Positions 1 to 6,672 of a stretch of 32,121 bases of DNA are shown piece after piece. The stretch comes from Williamwhitmania taraxaci (lineage in GTDB: Bacteria; Bacteroidota; Bacteroidia; Bacteroidales; Williamwhitmaniaceae). Position numbers and translations under genes: made by a program. The stretch is taken from assembly GCF_900096565.1 (NCBI RefSeq), contig NZ_FMYP01000046.1:1-32121 (forward strand). Direction: 5' to 3'. The notes beneath the pieces were generated by a model, which saw nothing but the letters and a program-made list of their open reading frames with translations, did no database searches and had not been told where the DNA came from. Each line of letters begins with the position of its first letter. The first letter of the stretch is position 1.

Positions 1-48
1 CTGAATTAATTGTCGTACATCCATGATATCTATCTTCTTTGCGGCCAT
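1..48 (-). CDS. istA: IS21-family transposase IstA, N-terminal fragment cut by window edge
   Basis: Sixteen codons are visible, translating to MAAKKIDIMDVRQLIQ, identical to the start of the longer copy at the other end of the window. The reading frame continues beyond position 1 and the gene is truncated only by the edge of the sequence. Identification rests on the right-hand copy, which shows the N-terminal helix-turn-helix. A second in-frame ATG at codon 9 is a possible alternative start. Confidence 0.7.
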   Translation of the reverse strand, partial: MAAKKIDIMDVRQLIQ

Positions 49-247
49 ATCCCTGATTTAAGTTTCAGCGATAAGATAGAAATCATTCCTTTCAATGGCT
101 CAATGGCGCAATTTGCGTCGAAACGGGTGGCGCAACTTCGACCGAAACAATAGCCTAAATGCACCTAAAAAAGTGGCACAACTTCGACCGAAACGCCTGG
201 CACAACTTGAACCGAAATGGGTGGCACAACTTCGACCGTTTTATCTA
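1..247 (-). mobile_element. Inner end of an IS21-family element (left copy)
   Basis: This stretch is the exact reverse complement of 31773-32019. Read on the minus strand from 247 downwards it has five imperfect direct repeats of the form tttcggtcgaagttgtgcca within about 150 bp, then an ATG at 48 that opens an istA-like reading frame running off the window. Multiple terminal repeats ahead of istA are the usual layout of IS21-family left ends. The precise outer tip is uncertain: identity with the other copy stops at 247, but the bases just outside (cttatgttg against cgataaattaa) do not fix the boundary or a target duplication. The neighbouring CDS stops at 292, so the element landed just downstream of a gene. 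Confidence 0.8.
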
Positions 248-291
248 CAACATAAGCTCAAATGCATTTAACTAGCTGTTATAGAACTATT

Positions 292-1209
292 TTATTCAAT
301 TCTTTCGTATGTAATTTCTTGTCCTTTATCTTTCAGGGTAATCATATCCTTTAAAAATAATTCAAAATTTGATACGCCGTTATTTGATGCGCCACTACTT
401 GTTGCTCCTGTGTAAATAAGTCGAGTACCTGAAATTTTATAGTTACCATCGGAAACCACTATACCCCTTTGGATAACTCTTAATTTGTCTCCAATGAATT
501 CTAAAACGGTAACATTTGTAGATTGTGATAACCATTTACCAATTATTTCAACGGAGTAATTACTTGGTTCTACTTCATTCAAGTTTAATTCCGATGGCTT
601 TTTCTTCTTTACTTCAAACATATTGTCAAGATTAACACAACTGACAGCTTTCATTATTGTTTGGGTTATTTTTGTTGGCTTGTCAAATGTTCTCTCATAT
701 GGTTTCCCTCCGATTACTATTTTAAATTTCTGAATATCACTATTTTGTAGTAGTAATACTTGTTCCTTTACAATGTCTCCTTGAATACTTACTGTATAAC
801 CATAAATTTCGCCCAAAGTTTTCTTGGGTTCTAATAAACAATTTGTGGATGGGATTCTTATAATTTTATTATCTACTTGGATTTCCAAAAAACTAGTTTT
901 TAGTTTTTCCTCTGTCAAGTAATCATTGATTGCTTTATTATAAGCATCTCTATCTTTTACCGGTTCAAAAAACGAAACGAAGGCAACAGTTCCATCTTTA
1001 CCTTTATTCACTTGCACAACATAAAAAGTATAGGCAGATTTATCGTCTGTTAATAACCCAATAGCATCTCTTACCTTTCCTCCAAAATACTCCGTGTTAC
1101 CATCTTCCGATACTATTGTTGGTTTACAATTCTGAGAGAAAACAGTAGAAGTATTCAATAACAAAAATAGTAAGGCAACTGCCTTCAGTGTATGCAAATA
1201 GTTTCTCAT
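292..1209 (-). CDS. Exported hypothetical protein (305 aa)
   Basis: I do not recognise this protein. Residues 1-25 form a good Sec signal peptide (short basic start, long Leu/Ala/Phe core, cleavage near VFSQ), so it is probably periplasmic or surface-located. No transmembrane segment follows. The body is rich in beta-prone stretches. The last ~75 residues (IIGKWLSQ, then alternating hydrophobic strands and ISGTRLIY) resemble the strand pattern of lipocalin-like 'how much does it deviate from blank' domains common in exported Bacteroidota proteins, but this is only a pattern impression. It is AT-rich like the next two genes. It is transcribed alone towards the IS21 end, and a 131-bp repeat lies about 107 bp upstream of its ATG, the same position the second copy takes relative to the gene starting at 3070. 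Confidence 0.75.
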   Translation of the reverse strand: MRNYLHTLKAVALLFLLLNTSTVFSQNCKPTIVSEDGNTEYFGGKVRDAIGLLTDDKSAYTFYVVQVNKGKDGTVAFVSFFEPVKDRDAYNKAINDYLTEEKLKTSFLEIQVDNKIIRIPSTNCLLEPKKTLGEIYGYTVSIQGDIVKEQVLLLQNSDIQKFKIVIGGKPYERTFDKPTKITQTIMKAVSCVNLDNMFEVKKKKPSELNLNEVEPSNYSVEIIGKWLSQSTNVTVLEFIGDKLRVIQRGIVVSDGNYKISGTRLIYTGATSSGASNNGVSNFELFLKDMITLKDKGQEITYERIE

Positions 1210-1315
1210 ATATTACATTTTATAGTTAATGTTCATTTCGCCGTTTGTTAACATTGCCCCCAAATCATCTATTTCCTCTCAACCCCAAATCGCCCCCACA
1301 CAAATCCACTTCCCC

Positions 1316-1446
1316 ATCCGCAACCCAAACCTACTCATTTTCCTCTTTCCATAAACATAAATGCCAATGTTTGTTTTTGCATACAGTAAAGTCAACACCT
1401 GCGCGGGATAGGTTGGTTTATAGTAGTGTAGCATATCAGCGGTAAG
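1316..1446. repeat. 131-bp direct repeat, copy A
   Basis: Positions 1316-1446 align without gaps to 3159-3289 with about 16 mismatches counted by eye. The best conserved blocks are ataaacataaatgccaatg and aaagtcaacacctgcgcggg. The repeat fills most of the gene-free interval 1210-1594. Nothing else was recognised there, and the small reading frame crossing it on the plus strand is not supported as a gene. Read on the minus strand, the direction of the flanking genes, it precedes the exported protein gene. I take it as non-coding. Confidence 0.75.
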
Positions 1447-1594
1447 GAGATAAAATACAACTAATGAGTGTAGTCGTAATATGGGATTTTGAATAACAAA
1501 CTATTTACAAGGCATATAGTTATATGCAACGTAGACTGTTAAATTAAGACAAAAACCATTATTTGGACTACACTCTGTTGCAAGATCCTTTCCA

Positions 1595-2230
1595 TTACAA
1601 CAAATTCTCACCTTTGTGATTTATAATAAATGATTTCAAATCAAAAGGAGTTTTCAAAACAGACTCGATATCACCTCCAATTTTGTCAAAATCTATAAAG
1701 GTTAAATAGTCTTTGAAAGAATATGAATACTGGTCATAATAATGAAATTCTTTAATTAAACCCAAAAATGATTCAACAATATTTTCTTCAATTCTATCAT
1801 GATAATCAACATAATTTATACCATGAAGGCGTACTTTGTCATTTTTATTATTTGTATCAGTTATCGCTTTATCGACAATCATGTAAATGTTTATGCCATT
1901 GAAAAAGTCATCGCTAATCTTGAACTGATTTGGAGAATTGCTCAAAAATTCAAAATCATTCCCGGAATTAAAATATTTTTGTAAATCAATCCGAGCTTGT
2001 TTATCTGTCGTGTATTTTTTGTTCAAACCATCATACAAAACATCAACAATGCTTTGAAAATGGCGAAAGGCATTCTCTCGTGCAATTATTGGCGATTCAT
2101 CACTAAATTGCTTACATGAAAAATGAATAGCATCTTTTAAATCACCATTATTAAAAAGAAAGTCTAGTTTGTTCCCAATATCCTTTCTGTAAAATGATGA
2201 TTCAACAATATAGTAGATATTTTGCTTCAT
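1595..2230 (-). CDS. Hypothetical protein, second gene of an AT-rich two-gene unit (211 aa)
   Basis: No family is recognised. The protein is soluble, without signal peptide or membrane segment, rich in Asn, Asp, Phe and Tyr, and opens with IYYIVESSFYRKDIG. A helical-looking stretch follows (ENAFRHFQSIVDVLYDGL, about residues 50-68). The gene begins 36 bp after the stop of the nuclease-like gene on the same strand, so the two are likely co-transcribed. Both are visibly more AT-rich and use AT-ending codons more than the housekeeping genes to the right, which suggests acquisition by transfer. The pairing with a nuclease-like partner makes a role in a defence or restriction-type unit possible. 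That is inference from context only. Confidence 0.7.
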   Translation of the reverse strand: MKQNIYYIVESSFYRKDIGNKLDFLFNNGDLKDAIHFSCKQFSDESPIIARENAFRHFQSIVDVLYDGLNKKYTTDKQARIDLQKYFNSGNDFEFLSNSPNQFKISDDFFNGINIYMIVDKAITDTNNKNDKVRLHGINYVDYHDRIEENIVESFLGLIKEFHYYDQYSYSFKDYLTFIDFDKIGGDIESVLKTPFDLKSFIINHKGENLL

Positions 2231-2266
2231 TTTTTTGCCCTTTAATAACCATTTATTATCATAAGG

Positions 2267-3070
2267 TTATTCCAAAATTATACCAGCATAGAGTTTACTA
2301 TTACCTGAGCTGTCAGATAAGGCACGTGAAATTATTGCACAATAATCAAAATACTTAATACATTCATTTTTATTCATCTTACTAGTACCTGGATAACAAA
2401 TCGATAAGTATATGATGTTATCATTTATAAATAATGCGGATCTTGATATGAATTTTTTAGCAACTTGGTCAGCTCTATGTGCATCTAATTCTATTACGAT
2501 TTTGAATTTATTATCATCAGTTAACCCAAAAATATCGATACTATCTTTAATTGTGAGGGATGGTCTATGTTCAGTTTTCCATGTAAATCGTTTAAGTTTT
2601 TCATTTAAAAAATCAGTTAGTTCTAGTTGCAATACTGCAATGTCGTTATGTGTGATTTTTTTGTAATTGAAAGCACTTAAATGTTTTCTTATTTCCTGTA
2701 AAATTATGGCACCATCGGAATTTACTTCTTCAATTACTTCTTCATGAAATATTAAGTCATCACCTAATAATTCATTTTGATTTTCACGAAATTCAACATA
2801 TAATTTAACAGCCAATTTTAAGGTTGCAGAACCATTCCTAATATTCCCATCAATAGGCACTTTATGTCTTTGAGAAGCATTTTTCCTCTCATCTTCTGTA
2901 GAATAATTCAATTCATCAATAATATAACTACACTTATTTTCAGTGTAATGCGTGTCTAAATCTCCATAGTATTTCTCTACATGATTACAGTTTGAAATTC
3001 TATTATTGACAGTTGTCTTTGTGTCTGGAAACTTTATTTGTAACCATTCTTTAAATTCATTAGTTCTCAT
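2267..3070 (-). CDS. PD-(D/E)XK nuclease-like protein (267 aa)
   Basis: The frame is open from 3325, but the first 85 codons lie on the 131-bp repeat, so I place the start at the ATG ending at 3070 (MRTNEFKEWL). The N-terminal ~95 residues (FKEWLQIKF, RISNCNHVEKYYGDLDTHY, then HKVPIDGNIRNGSATLKLAVKLY) look like a helical module that I have an impression of seeing fused to other nuclease-type proteins. The C-terminal part carries DIFGL, then IVIELDAHRADQVAKKF and a strand NIIYLSICYPGT, fitting the D...E-x-D...K order of a PD-(D/E)XK fold. The motif match is by eye; the exact catalytic residues are not certain. It is probably intracellular and DNA-acting. It leads the AT-rich two-gene unit and is followed after 36 bp by the unknown gene at 1595-2230. 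Confidence 0.7.
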   Translation of the reverse strand: MRTNEFKEWLQIKFPDTKTTVNNRISNCNHVEKYYGDLDTHYTENKCSYIIDELNYSTEDERKNASQRHKVPIDGNIRNGSATLKLAVKLYVEFRENQNELLGDDLIFHEEVIEEVNSDGAIILQEIRKHLSAFNYKKITHNDIAVLQLELTDFLNEKLKRFTWKTEHRPSLTIKDSIDIFGLTDDNKFKIVIELDAHRADQVAKKFISRSALFINDNIIYLSICYPGTSKMNKNECIKYFDYCAIISRALSDSSGNSKLYAGIILE

Positions 3071-3121
3071 GTTAGTTATTTTTAGGTTGTTTGTAAATTT
3101 TTTATTTAGAGAAATCGAAAA

Positions 3122-3145
3122 AATACATACCTCTTTGTATGTATT
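3122..3145 (-). promoter_or_regulatory. 9-bp perfect inverted repeat upstream of nuclease-like gene
   Basis: The arms aatacatac and gtatgtatt pair perfectly around a 6-nt spacer, 52 nt upstream of the chosen ATG at 3070 and between that start and repeat copy B. It could be an operator for a repressor or a leader hairpin. No regulator gene is adjacent, so its role is undetermined. Confidence 0.45.
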
Positions 3146-3158
3146 TAGAAGTTTTGCG

Positions 3159-3289
3159 ATCCGCAACCCAAACTTACACATTTTCCACATTGCATAAACA
3201 TAAATGCCAATGTTTATTTTTGCAGGCAGGAAAGTCAACACCTGCGCGGGGTAGGTTGGGTTATAGTAGTGTAACCCCTCAGCAGTAGT
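3159..3289. repeat. 131-bp direct repeat, copy B
   Basis: This is the second copy of the repeat at 1316-1446, in the same orientation, ending about 90 bp upstream of the nuclease-like gene start. Within it gggtta and taaccc form a short hairpin around tagtagtg (about 3258-3277); in copy A this stem is degraded. The minus-strand reading frame through it (containing YNPTYPAQVLTFLPAKINIG) is open and joined in frame to the nuclease-like gene, but copy A does not preserve an equivalent gene, so I treat it as non-coding. Confidence 0.7.
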
Positions 3290-3680
3290 CCAATAAAACA
3301 GTTTGAGAAGGATTAGGGCATGCATATATTAGCGCAATTACCCCCGCATCTCTTCTAAACTATTTCGCCAAGATTCGTCCGTCTTACTACTGGCATACGA
3401 TTTCTCAATACACTAAAACAGCTGTTTGCTGGCCTATCTTTTATGACCACCGTGGCAGCCGTTACGCTGCAATATATTCAGTGTTTTTACAGCGAAATAC
3501 CTGATTACACGAATACTAATTTACTTAAAAATAGTTGGACATTTTCTTGCAAATCATTTTAAGGTTTCAGAATTTTGTTTTCGGAATATGATTCTGCCAC
3601 TATTTGGTATCCTTCTCACACGGCTGCGCCCATGGCAGCACGGTATCTTTTAAGTTTTCTGCTCTTACGAGCCATCTGTA
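3290..3680. other. Gene-free stretch with short palindromes
   Basis: No convincing coding sequence was found. The 12-bp palindrome aaacagctgttt lies at 3416-3427, and the short hairpin gcagccgttacgctgc lies near 3456-3471. The composition rises from AT-rich to mixed towards 3600. No clear promoter for the gene at 3681 could be picked out. Confidence 0.4.
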
Positions 3681-4445
3681 ATGCATCATAACTTTTTCAA
3701 AATGGCATCCAGTCAAGAAAAAGGAGTTCTGAACTTTATAGCTGAGTTCTCCAAGATGAACACCACCGTAGCTGGTTTCGGGATCACCTATAATCCTCCC
3801 GAAAGGCTAAGACTCTCCAACCTTCAAGATTCTCTGTCGCGGGCAACCGGGCTTATTAGCGAACTTAACATGGCCTACAGTGCCAATAAGAACGCTATTT
3901 CGGTTCGGTCTGCTGCATACAAGACTCTTCCCAGCCTCGTCACGCGTGTGGTGAATTTCTTCGCCATTACCAGTGCCGATAGCGCACTTAAGGCAAACGT
4001 TAAGTCGGCTGCTGCAAAGCTTCACCCATCCTCGAAGAAATCGAAAAGCACGCAGCAAGCTACCTCAACCATGACCACGGACGAGAATGGAACTACCGAA
4101 ACGCCGAAGACACACTCTACGGCACAAACTGGCTACGACAATAAGCTGGGCCACCTGCGGCTAATCATTGCCCTAGTGAGTACGGAATCCACCTACTCTC
4201 CGGCCGAGACCGAGATTACCATTGCCAGCCTCAACAGCTTTGCCTCCGAGCTGGAGCATTGTAACCAATTGGTGATGGAAACGCAAAGTCGCCTCTATTC
4301 GATCCGCAAGCAACGCAATGAGCTGCTTTACGGCAAGAAAAACAGCTTAGCAGTTCTTGGGCGGGAGGTTAAGCAGTATGTTAAGGCAGCCTTCACCGCC
4401 ACCAGCAAAGAGGCAAAGGCAATCAACTCCGTCAGCCTCTCTTAG
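3681..4445 (+). CDS. Conserved hypothetical protein of Bacteroidota type (254 aa)
   Basis: The function is unknown. The protein has two mostly helical parts separated by a Ser/Thr/Lys-rich low-complexity linker at about residues 115-150. The N-terminal part includes NPPERLRLSNLQ and a helix ending in FFAITSAD. The C-terminal helix (residues ~185-245) ends in KNSLAVLGREVKQYVKAAF followed by TATSKEAKAINSV, a C-terminal pattern I associate with a recurrent family of short hypothetical proteins in this phylum (memory, not a search). There is no signal peptide or membrane segment. The annotated ATG has no Shine-Dalgarno, and the Met at codon 8 (3702, MASSQEKG) is an equally good start. Codon use is less AT-biased than in the genes to the left. 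A strong terminator follows at 4477. Confidence 0.75.
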   Translation: MHHNFFKMASSQEKGVLNFIAEFSKMNTTVAGFGITYNPPERLRLSNLQDSLSRATGLISELNMAYSANKNAISVRSAAYKTLPSLVTRVVNFFAITSADSALKANVKSAAAKLHPSSKKSKSTQQATSTMTTDENGTTETPKTHSTAQTGYDNKLGHLRLIIALVSTESTYSPAETEITIASLNSFASELEHCNQLVMETQSRLYSIRKQRNELLYGKKNSLAVLGREVKQYVKAAFTATSKEAKAINSVSLS

Positions 4446-4476
4446 TTGCCACTTGAGCAGCCAACATTACCATTCT

Positions 4477-4509
4477 AGGGTAGGGTTTTGCATAAAGCCC
4501 TACCCTTTT
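4477..4509 (+). terminator. Intrinsic terminator after the 3681 gene
   Basis: The arms agggtaggg and ccctaccct pair perfectly around a 12-nt loop and are followed by a T run (tttt). The stem starts 31 bp after the stop codon at 4445. Confidence 0.8.
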
Positions 4510-4527
4510 GTTTGCAACAAAAGCGGG

Positions 4528-4821
4528 TATACCGCCTTTTGCACTAACACAAATGCCTTAGGAACTACCACTATCGCGTTAGGGTTTTACACTATTGCCT
4601 TAGGGAACTATACTATCGTTGCGGGAACTTACACTACAGCATTTCGGAGTTATACTATCGCGTTCCGAACTTACACTACAGCGTTACGGAGTTATACTAA
4701 TGAGTTCCCATCTTACTTTTTTTGCACTTCCAATCATACAATGCCCCATCCGGAACTACCACTTTCGCGTTGCCAACCTACAATATCCTGTTCCCAATCA
4801 ATAATATGCCGTTGCGGAACA
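4528..4821. repeat. 21-nt tandem repeat array, about 14 units
   Basis: Fourteen consecutive 21-nt units fit this interval without insertions or deletions. The six from 4570 to 4695 are the clearest, each of the form acta(t/c)cgcgttnggNNNtTAc. A 42-nt higher-order period is also visible, with 4626-4667 and 4668-4709 particularly alike. Units decay to the right of 4717. The array lies between the terminator of the upstream gene and the convergent gene ending at 4899. One frame stays open throughout and would read as heptapeptides such as YTIALGN, but no start codon is placed to use it, so it is annotated as non-coding. Confidence 0.8.
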
Positions 4822-4898
4822 TAAAATTAGCAACTTGCTAATTCACCACCCGGCAAACAGAAATTATCCCAATCGCCATAGCTTGCTCAGCCCGACCC

Positions 4899-5282
4899 CT
4901 ACTCCCAGGTCGCGGAAGGCGAGAATAAAAAGTCGGTAGGGTTATCGATGTCGTAGAGATACTGGTATCCCCTTGTCTCCTTCCGGCAAAAAGGGGCAAG
5001 CAAAGCCACCATTTTTATGTAACCCTCAATGGTCAGCTCGCAGAAGAAGTTATGGTTGTCGAGGGTGGCAATCCCAAGATCCTCTTCGGCAATGCGGAGC
5101 GTTAAGGTGCAGTTACGCGCCTCAATAAATTCGATGGAGGAGAGCTCCAAATCGGTTTGGTTGGTAACGATTACCTGCTGCACTATATCGCGAAACATCT
5201 CCGCCTGCGCCTTATCAAATTCATATAGCCGCACAACGTTGTCGCCATCCGTGTTTATTCTGCCGAGATAGTCCAGCTTCAT
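4899..5282 (-). CDS. Conserved hypothetical protein of Bacteroidota type (127 aa)
   Basis: The function is unknown. I place the start at the ATG ending at 5282 (MKLDYLGRINTDGDNVVRLY), because the 49-codon extension in front of it reads like translated intergenic DNA. The protein is small, acidic and soluble. It contains VVRLYEFDKAQAEMFRD, then IEARNCTLTLRIAEED, and ends YQYLYDIDNPTDFLFSP. This layout matches a compact, well conserved hypothetical family I have an impression of seeing widely in Bacteroidota. A possible minus-strand -7 element (cacctttg, reverse complement of the bases near 5348) lies about 65 bp upstream. The gene is convergent with the 3681 gene and single. Confidence 0.75.
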   Translation of the reverse strand: MKLDYLGRINTDGDNVVRLYEFDKAQAEMFRDIVQQVIVTNQTDLELSSIEFIEARNCTLTLRIAEEDLGIATLDNHNFFCELTIEGYIKMVALLAPFCRKETRGYQYLYDIDNPTDFLFSPSATWE

Positions 5283-5537
5283 CTTAGTTGTTTTGTTACG
5301 TTTAGTGCGGAACCCATTAACCCGGACTGTAGTATAATTCACCAAAACAAAGGTGCATAACCCAGCCATTATCCCAGCTAATTCCGACCGAAAGTTACGA
5401 GAAAAACATCGAAAGTATGGTAGCCGCATGCAAATACGATAAATCCAGCAACGAAGATGAATGATTCGTGTTATAAATCATTCCCACGGCATTGGGTTAT
5501 CTAGCTATTGCGACTTAATGCTATCATTTCATAGCGT
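5283..5537. other. Gene-free stretch between the 127-aa gene and the structured repeat
   Basis: Apart from a possible promoter for the 127-aa gene, nothing was recognised. Minus-strand codons open here only as the extension of that gene. Confidence 0.4.
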
Positions 5538-5970
5538 TAAGTATTAAACGCAATAAACCATATTATCTCGATCGCCATAGCTCGCGCAGCCGGGGCCCCT
5601 TAGGACGAAGATCGCGTAAAAACGGTGGCTGTTCGAGCGAAGCGAGTTCCGCCGTTTTAGCGAGCAAGGCCGTAAAGGGTCGGCGAGCGAGCAAGGCTTG
5701 ACTTTTTTGCTTACTTTTTGTGTCAAGACAAAAAGTAAGAAGTGTTTTGGGCAACGCCCCGTAAGAATACCTTTCATTTACTTTGCAAAGACACACTGAA
5801 AAAGGAACAAGACTATAAAGTTCTCGAACTACCTGAATACCTGATCAGCCTTAAACCCCAGCGGGGTTTTATGTTTATAGAAAAATGGAACCCGCGAACA
5901 TTCGACCCCAGCTGGGGTCGTATCGCTGTATACACGATCTTTCTATAAACATGCGATGCCCCTGGCATCA
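5538..5970. repeat. Large structured repeat, copy 1
   Basis: This is similar to 14193-14640 in the same orientation. In order it holds a border motif (atcgccatagctcgcgcagcc, 5571 onward); a GC-rich inverted repeat (aaaacggtgg with ccgccgtttt, 5619-5658); a 12-bp perfect stem cttactttttgt/acaaaaagtaag (5710-5739); then a 117-bp core. The core has hairpin aaaccccagcggggttt (5853-5869), arm atgtttatagaaa (5871-5883), the 18-bp palindrome cgaccccagctggggtcg (5903-5920), arm tttctataaacat (5940-5952) and hairpin gatgcccctggcatc (5955-5969). The two 13-nt arms are perfectly complementary and enclose the palindrome. It reads as a non-autonomous repetitive element (REP- or MITE-like) or a structured RNA. 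Small reading frames across it are not supported as genes. Confidence 0.8.
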
Positions 5971-6070
5971 ATTAATCCGTATTTTACATAGACTAATAGA
6001 AAATAGAGAACAAAATCTTGAGCAAGAAAAAACATAATTACTGCCCATTAGGTTGTGTAAATGTTTTGAT

Positions 6071-6078
6071 TACCTTTG
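6071..6078 (+). promoter_or_regulatory. Bacteroidota-type -7 promoter element for the J-domain gene
   Basis: The octamer tacctttg matches the TAnnTTTG consensus of the Bacteroidota primary sigma factor and sits 31 bp before the ATG at 6110. A gttg at 6052-6055 could serve as the -33 element, although the 15-bp spacing is short. A good Shine-Dalgarno (aaggag) follows at 6102-6107. Confidence 0.55.
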
Positions 6079-6109
6079 CGCCTTGAAAAAAATCACTTTA
6101 TAAGGAGTT

Positions 6110-6553
6110 ATGAAGCGTATCGCTGAGTATAGAAAATTATTGGAGATCACTCCCGAAACCGACCTTGGGACCTTGAAAACGATCTACCGTAACTTAATGA
6201 AGGAGTGCCATCCCGATAAGTTTGTTGACGATGAAGCAGCTAAGGCAGAGGCAGAGATTAAAAGCAAAAGCATCATTGAGGCTTACCATTTCCTAGTGAG
6301 CATTGCTCCCGAAACCAAAGCGTTCAACGAAGAGCAGTATACCCAAACCATTACCACTTCGGCTATTGAGGATTATTCCTACAAGGGTCAAACCTTAAAG
6401 GTGGTATTTCAGGATGGAAGCGTTTACGAATACTTCGGAATTCCTAAAAACATTTACACCAAGCTAAACAACTCGTCGGCCATTATCCGGTTTGCGCGTC
6501 GCCATATTTTCAACTCGTATACTTACCGCAACGTAAGTAAACAATCGGCATAA
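6110..6553 (+). CDS. J-domain protein with C-terminal KTSC domain (147 aa)
   Basis: Residues 5-62 form a DnaJ domain with the diagnostic HPD at 34-36 (ECHPDKFVDD), so the protein should stimulate the ATPase of an Hsp70 (DnaK) partner in the cytoplasm. Residues ~83-143 (LKVVFQDGSVYEYFGIPKNI, then FARRHIFNSYTYR) match the KTSC domain, a small module of uncertain, possibly nucleic-acid-related function. It lacks the Gly/Phe region, zinc fingers and substrate-binding C-terminal domains of true DnaJ, so it is a specialised co-chaperone rather than dnaJ. It is monocistronic: its own promoter is at 6071 and a strong terminator at 6566. The start is set by aaggag two bases before the ATG. Domain calls are by motif and fairly sure; the client or target is unknown. 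Confidence 0.88.
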   Translation: MKRIAEYRKLLEITPETDLGTLKTIYRNLMKECHPDKFVDDEAAKAEAEIKSKSIIEAYHFLVSIAPETKAFNEEQYTQTITTSAIEDYSYKGQTLKVVFQDGSVYEYFGIPKNIYTKLNNSSAIIRFARRHIFNSYTYRNVSKQSA

Positions 6554-6565
6554 GGTTTTATAACT

Positions 6566-6599
6566 AAAGAGGCTGTTCCTGCGAACAGCCTCTTTTTTT
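6566..6599 (+). terminator. Intrinsic terminator of the J-domain gene
   Basis: A perfect 13-bp stem (aaagaggctgttc / gaacagcctcttt) with a ctgc loop runs into a T tract, 12 bp after the stop codon. Confidence 0.9.
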
Positions 6600-6672
6600 A
6601 TGCAGTATCATCATCCATTAATGTCAGCGAAACAAGATATTCCGCGATGCATAGGTTAGGTGCGAAAACTAT

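Noticed and set aside
1316-3289. Integron attC sites flanking gene cassettes
   Set aside because: No GTTRRRY/RYYYAAC core pair and no integrase were found; the repeats are direct and lack the overall inverted structure of attC.
3071-3325. N-terminal 85-codon extension of the nuclease-like gene
   Set aside because: These codons are translated from repeat copy B; the protein domain begins at the ATG ending at 3070.
4528-4821. CRISPR array
   Set aside because: The repeats are contiguous with no unique spacers, are degenerate, and no cas gene is present.
4357-4824. 155-codon plus-strand reading frame through the 21-nt array
   Set aside because: It begins inside the preceding gene in another frame, crosses that gene's terminator, and has no start codon or Shine-Dalgarno near the repeats. 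A second frame is also open through part of the array.
5283-5429. 49-codon extension of the 127-aa hypothetical gene
   Set aside because: The extension has the composition of intergenic DNA, while the conserved-looking protein starts MKLDYLGRIN.
5544-5796. Two overlapping 77-codon minus-strand reading frames
   Set aside because: Both lie within the GC-rich part of the structured repeat and have no equivalent in copy 2.
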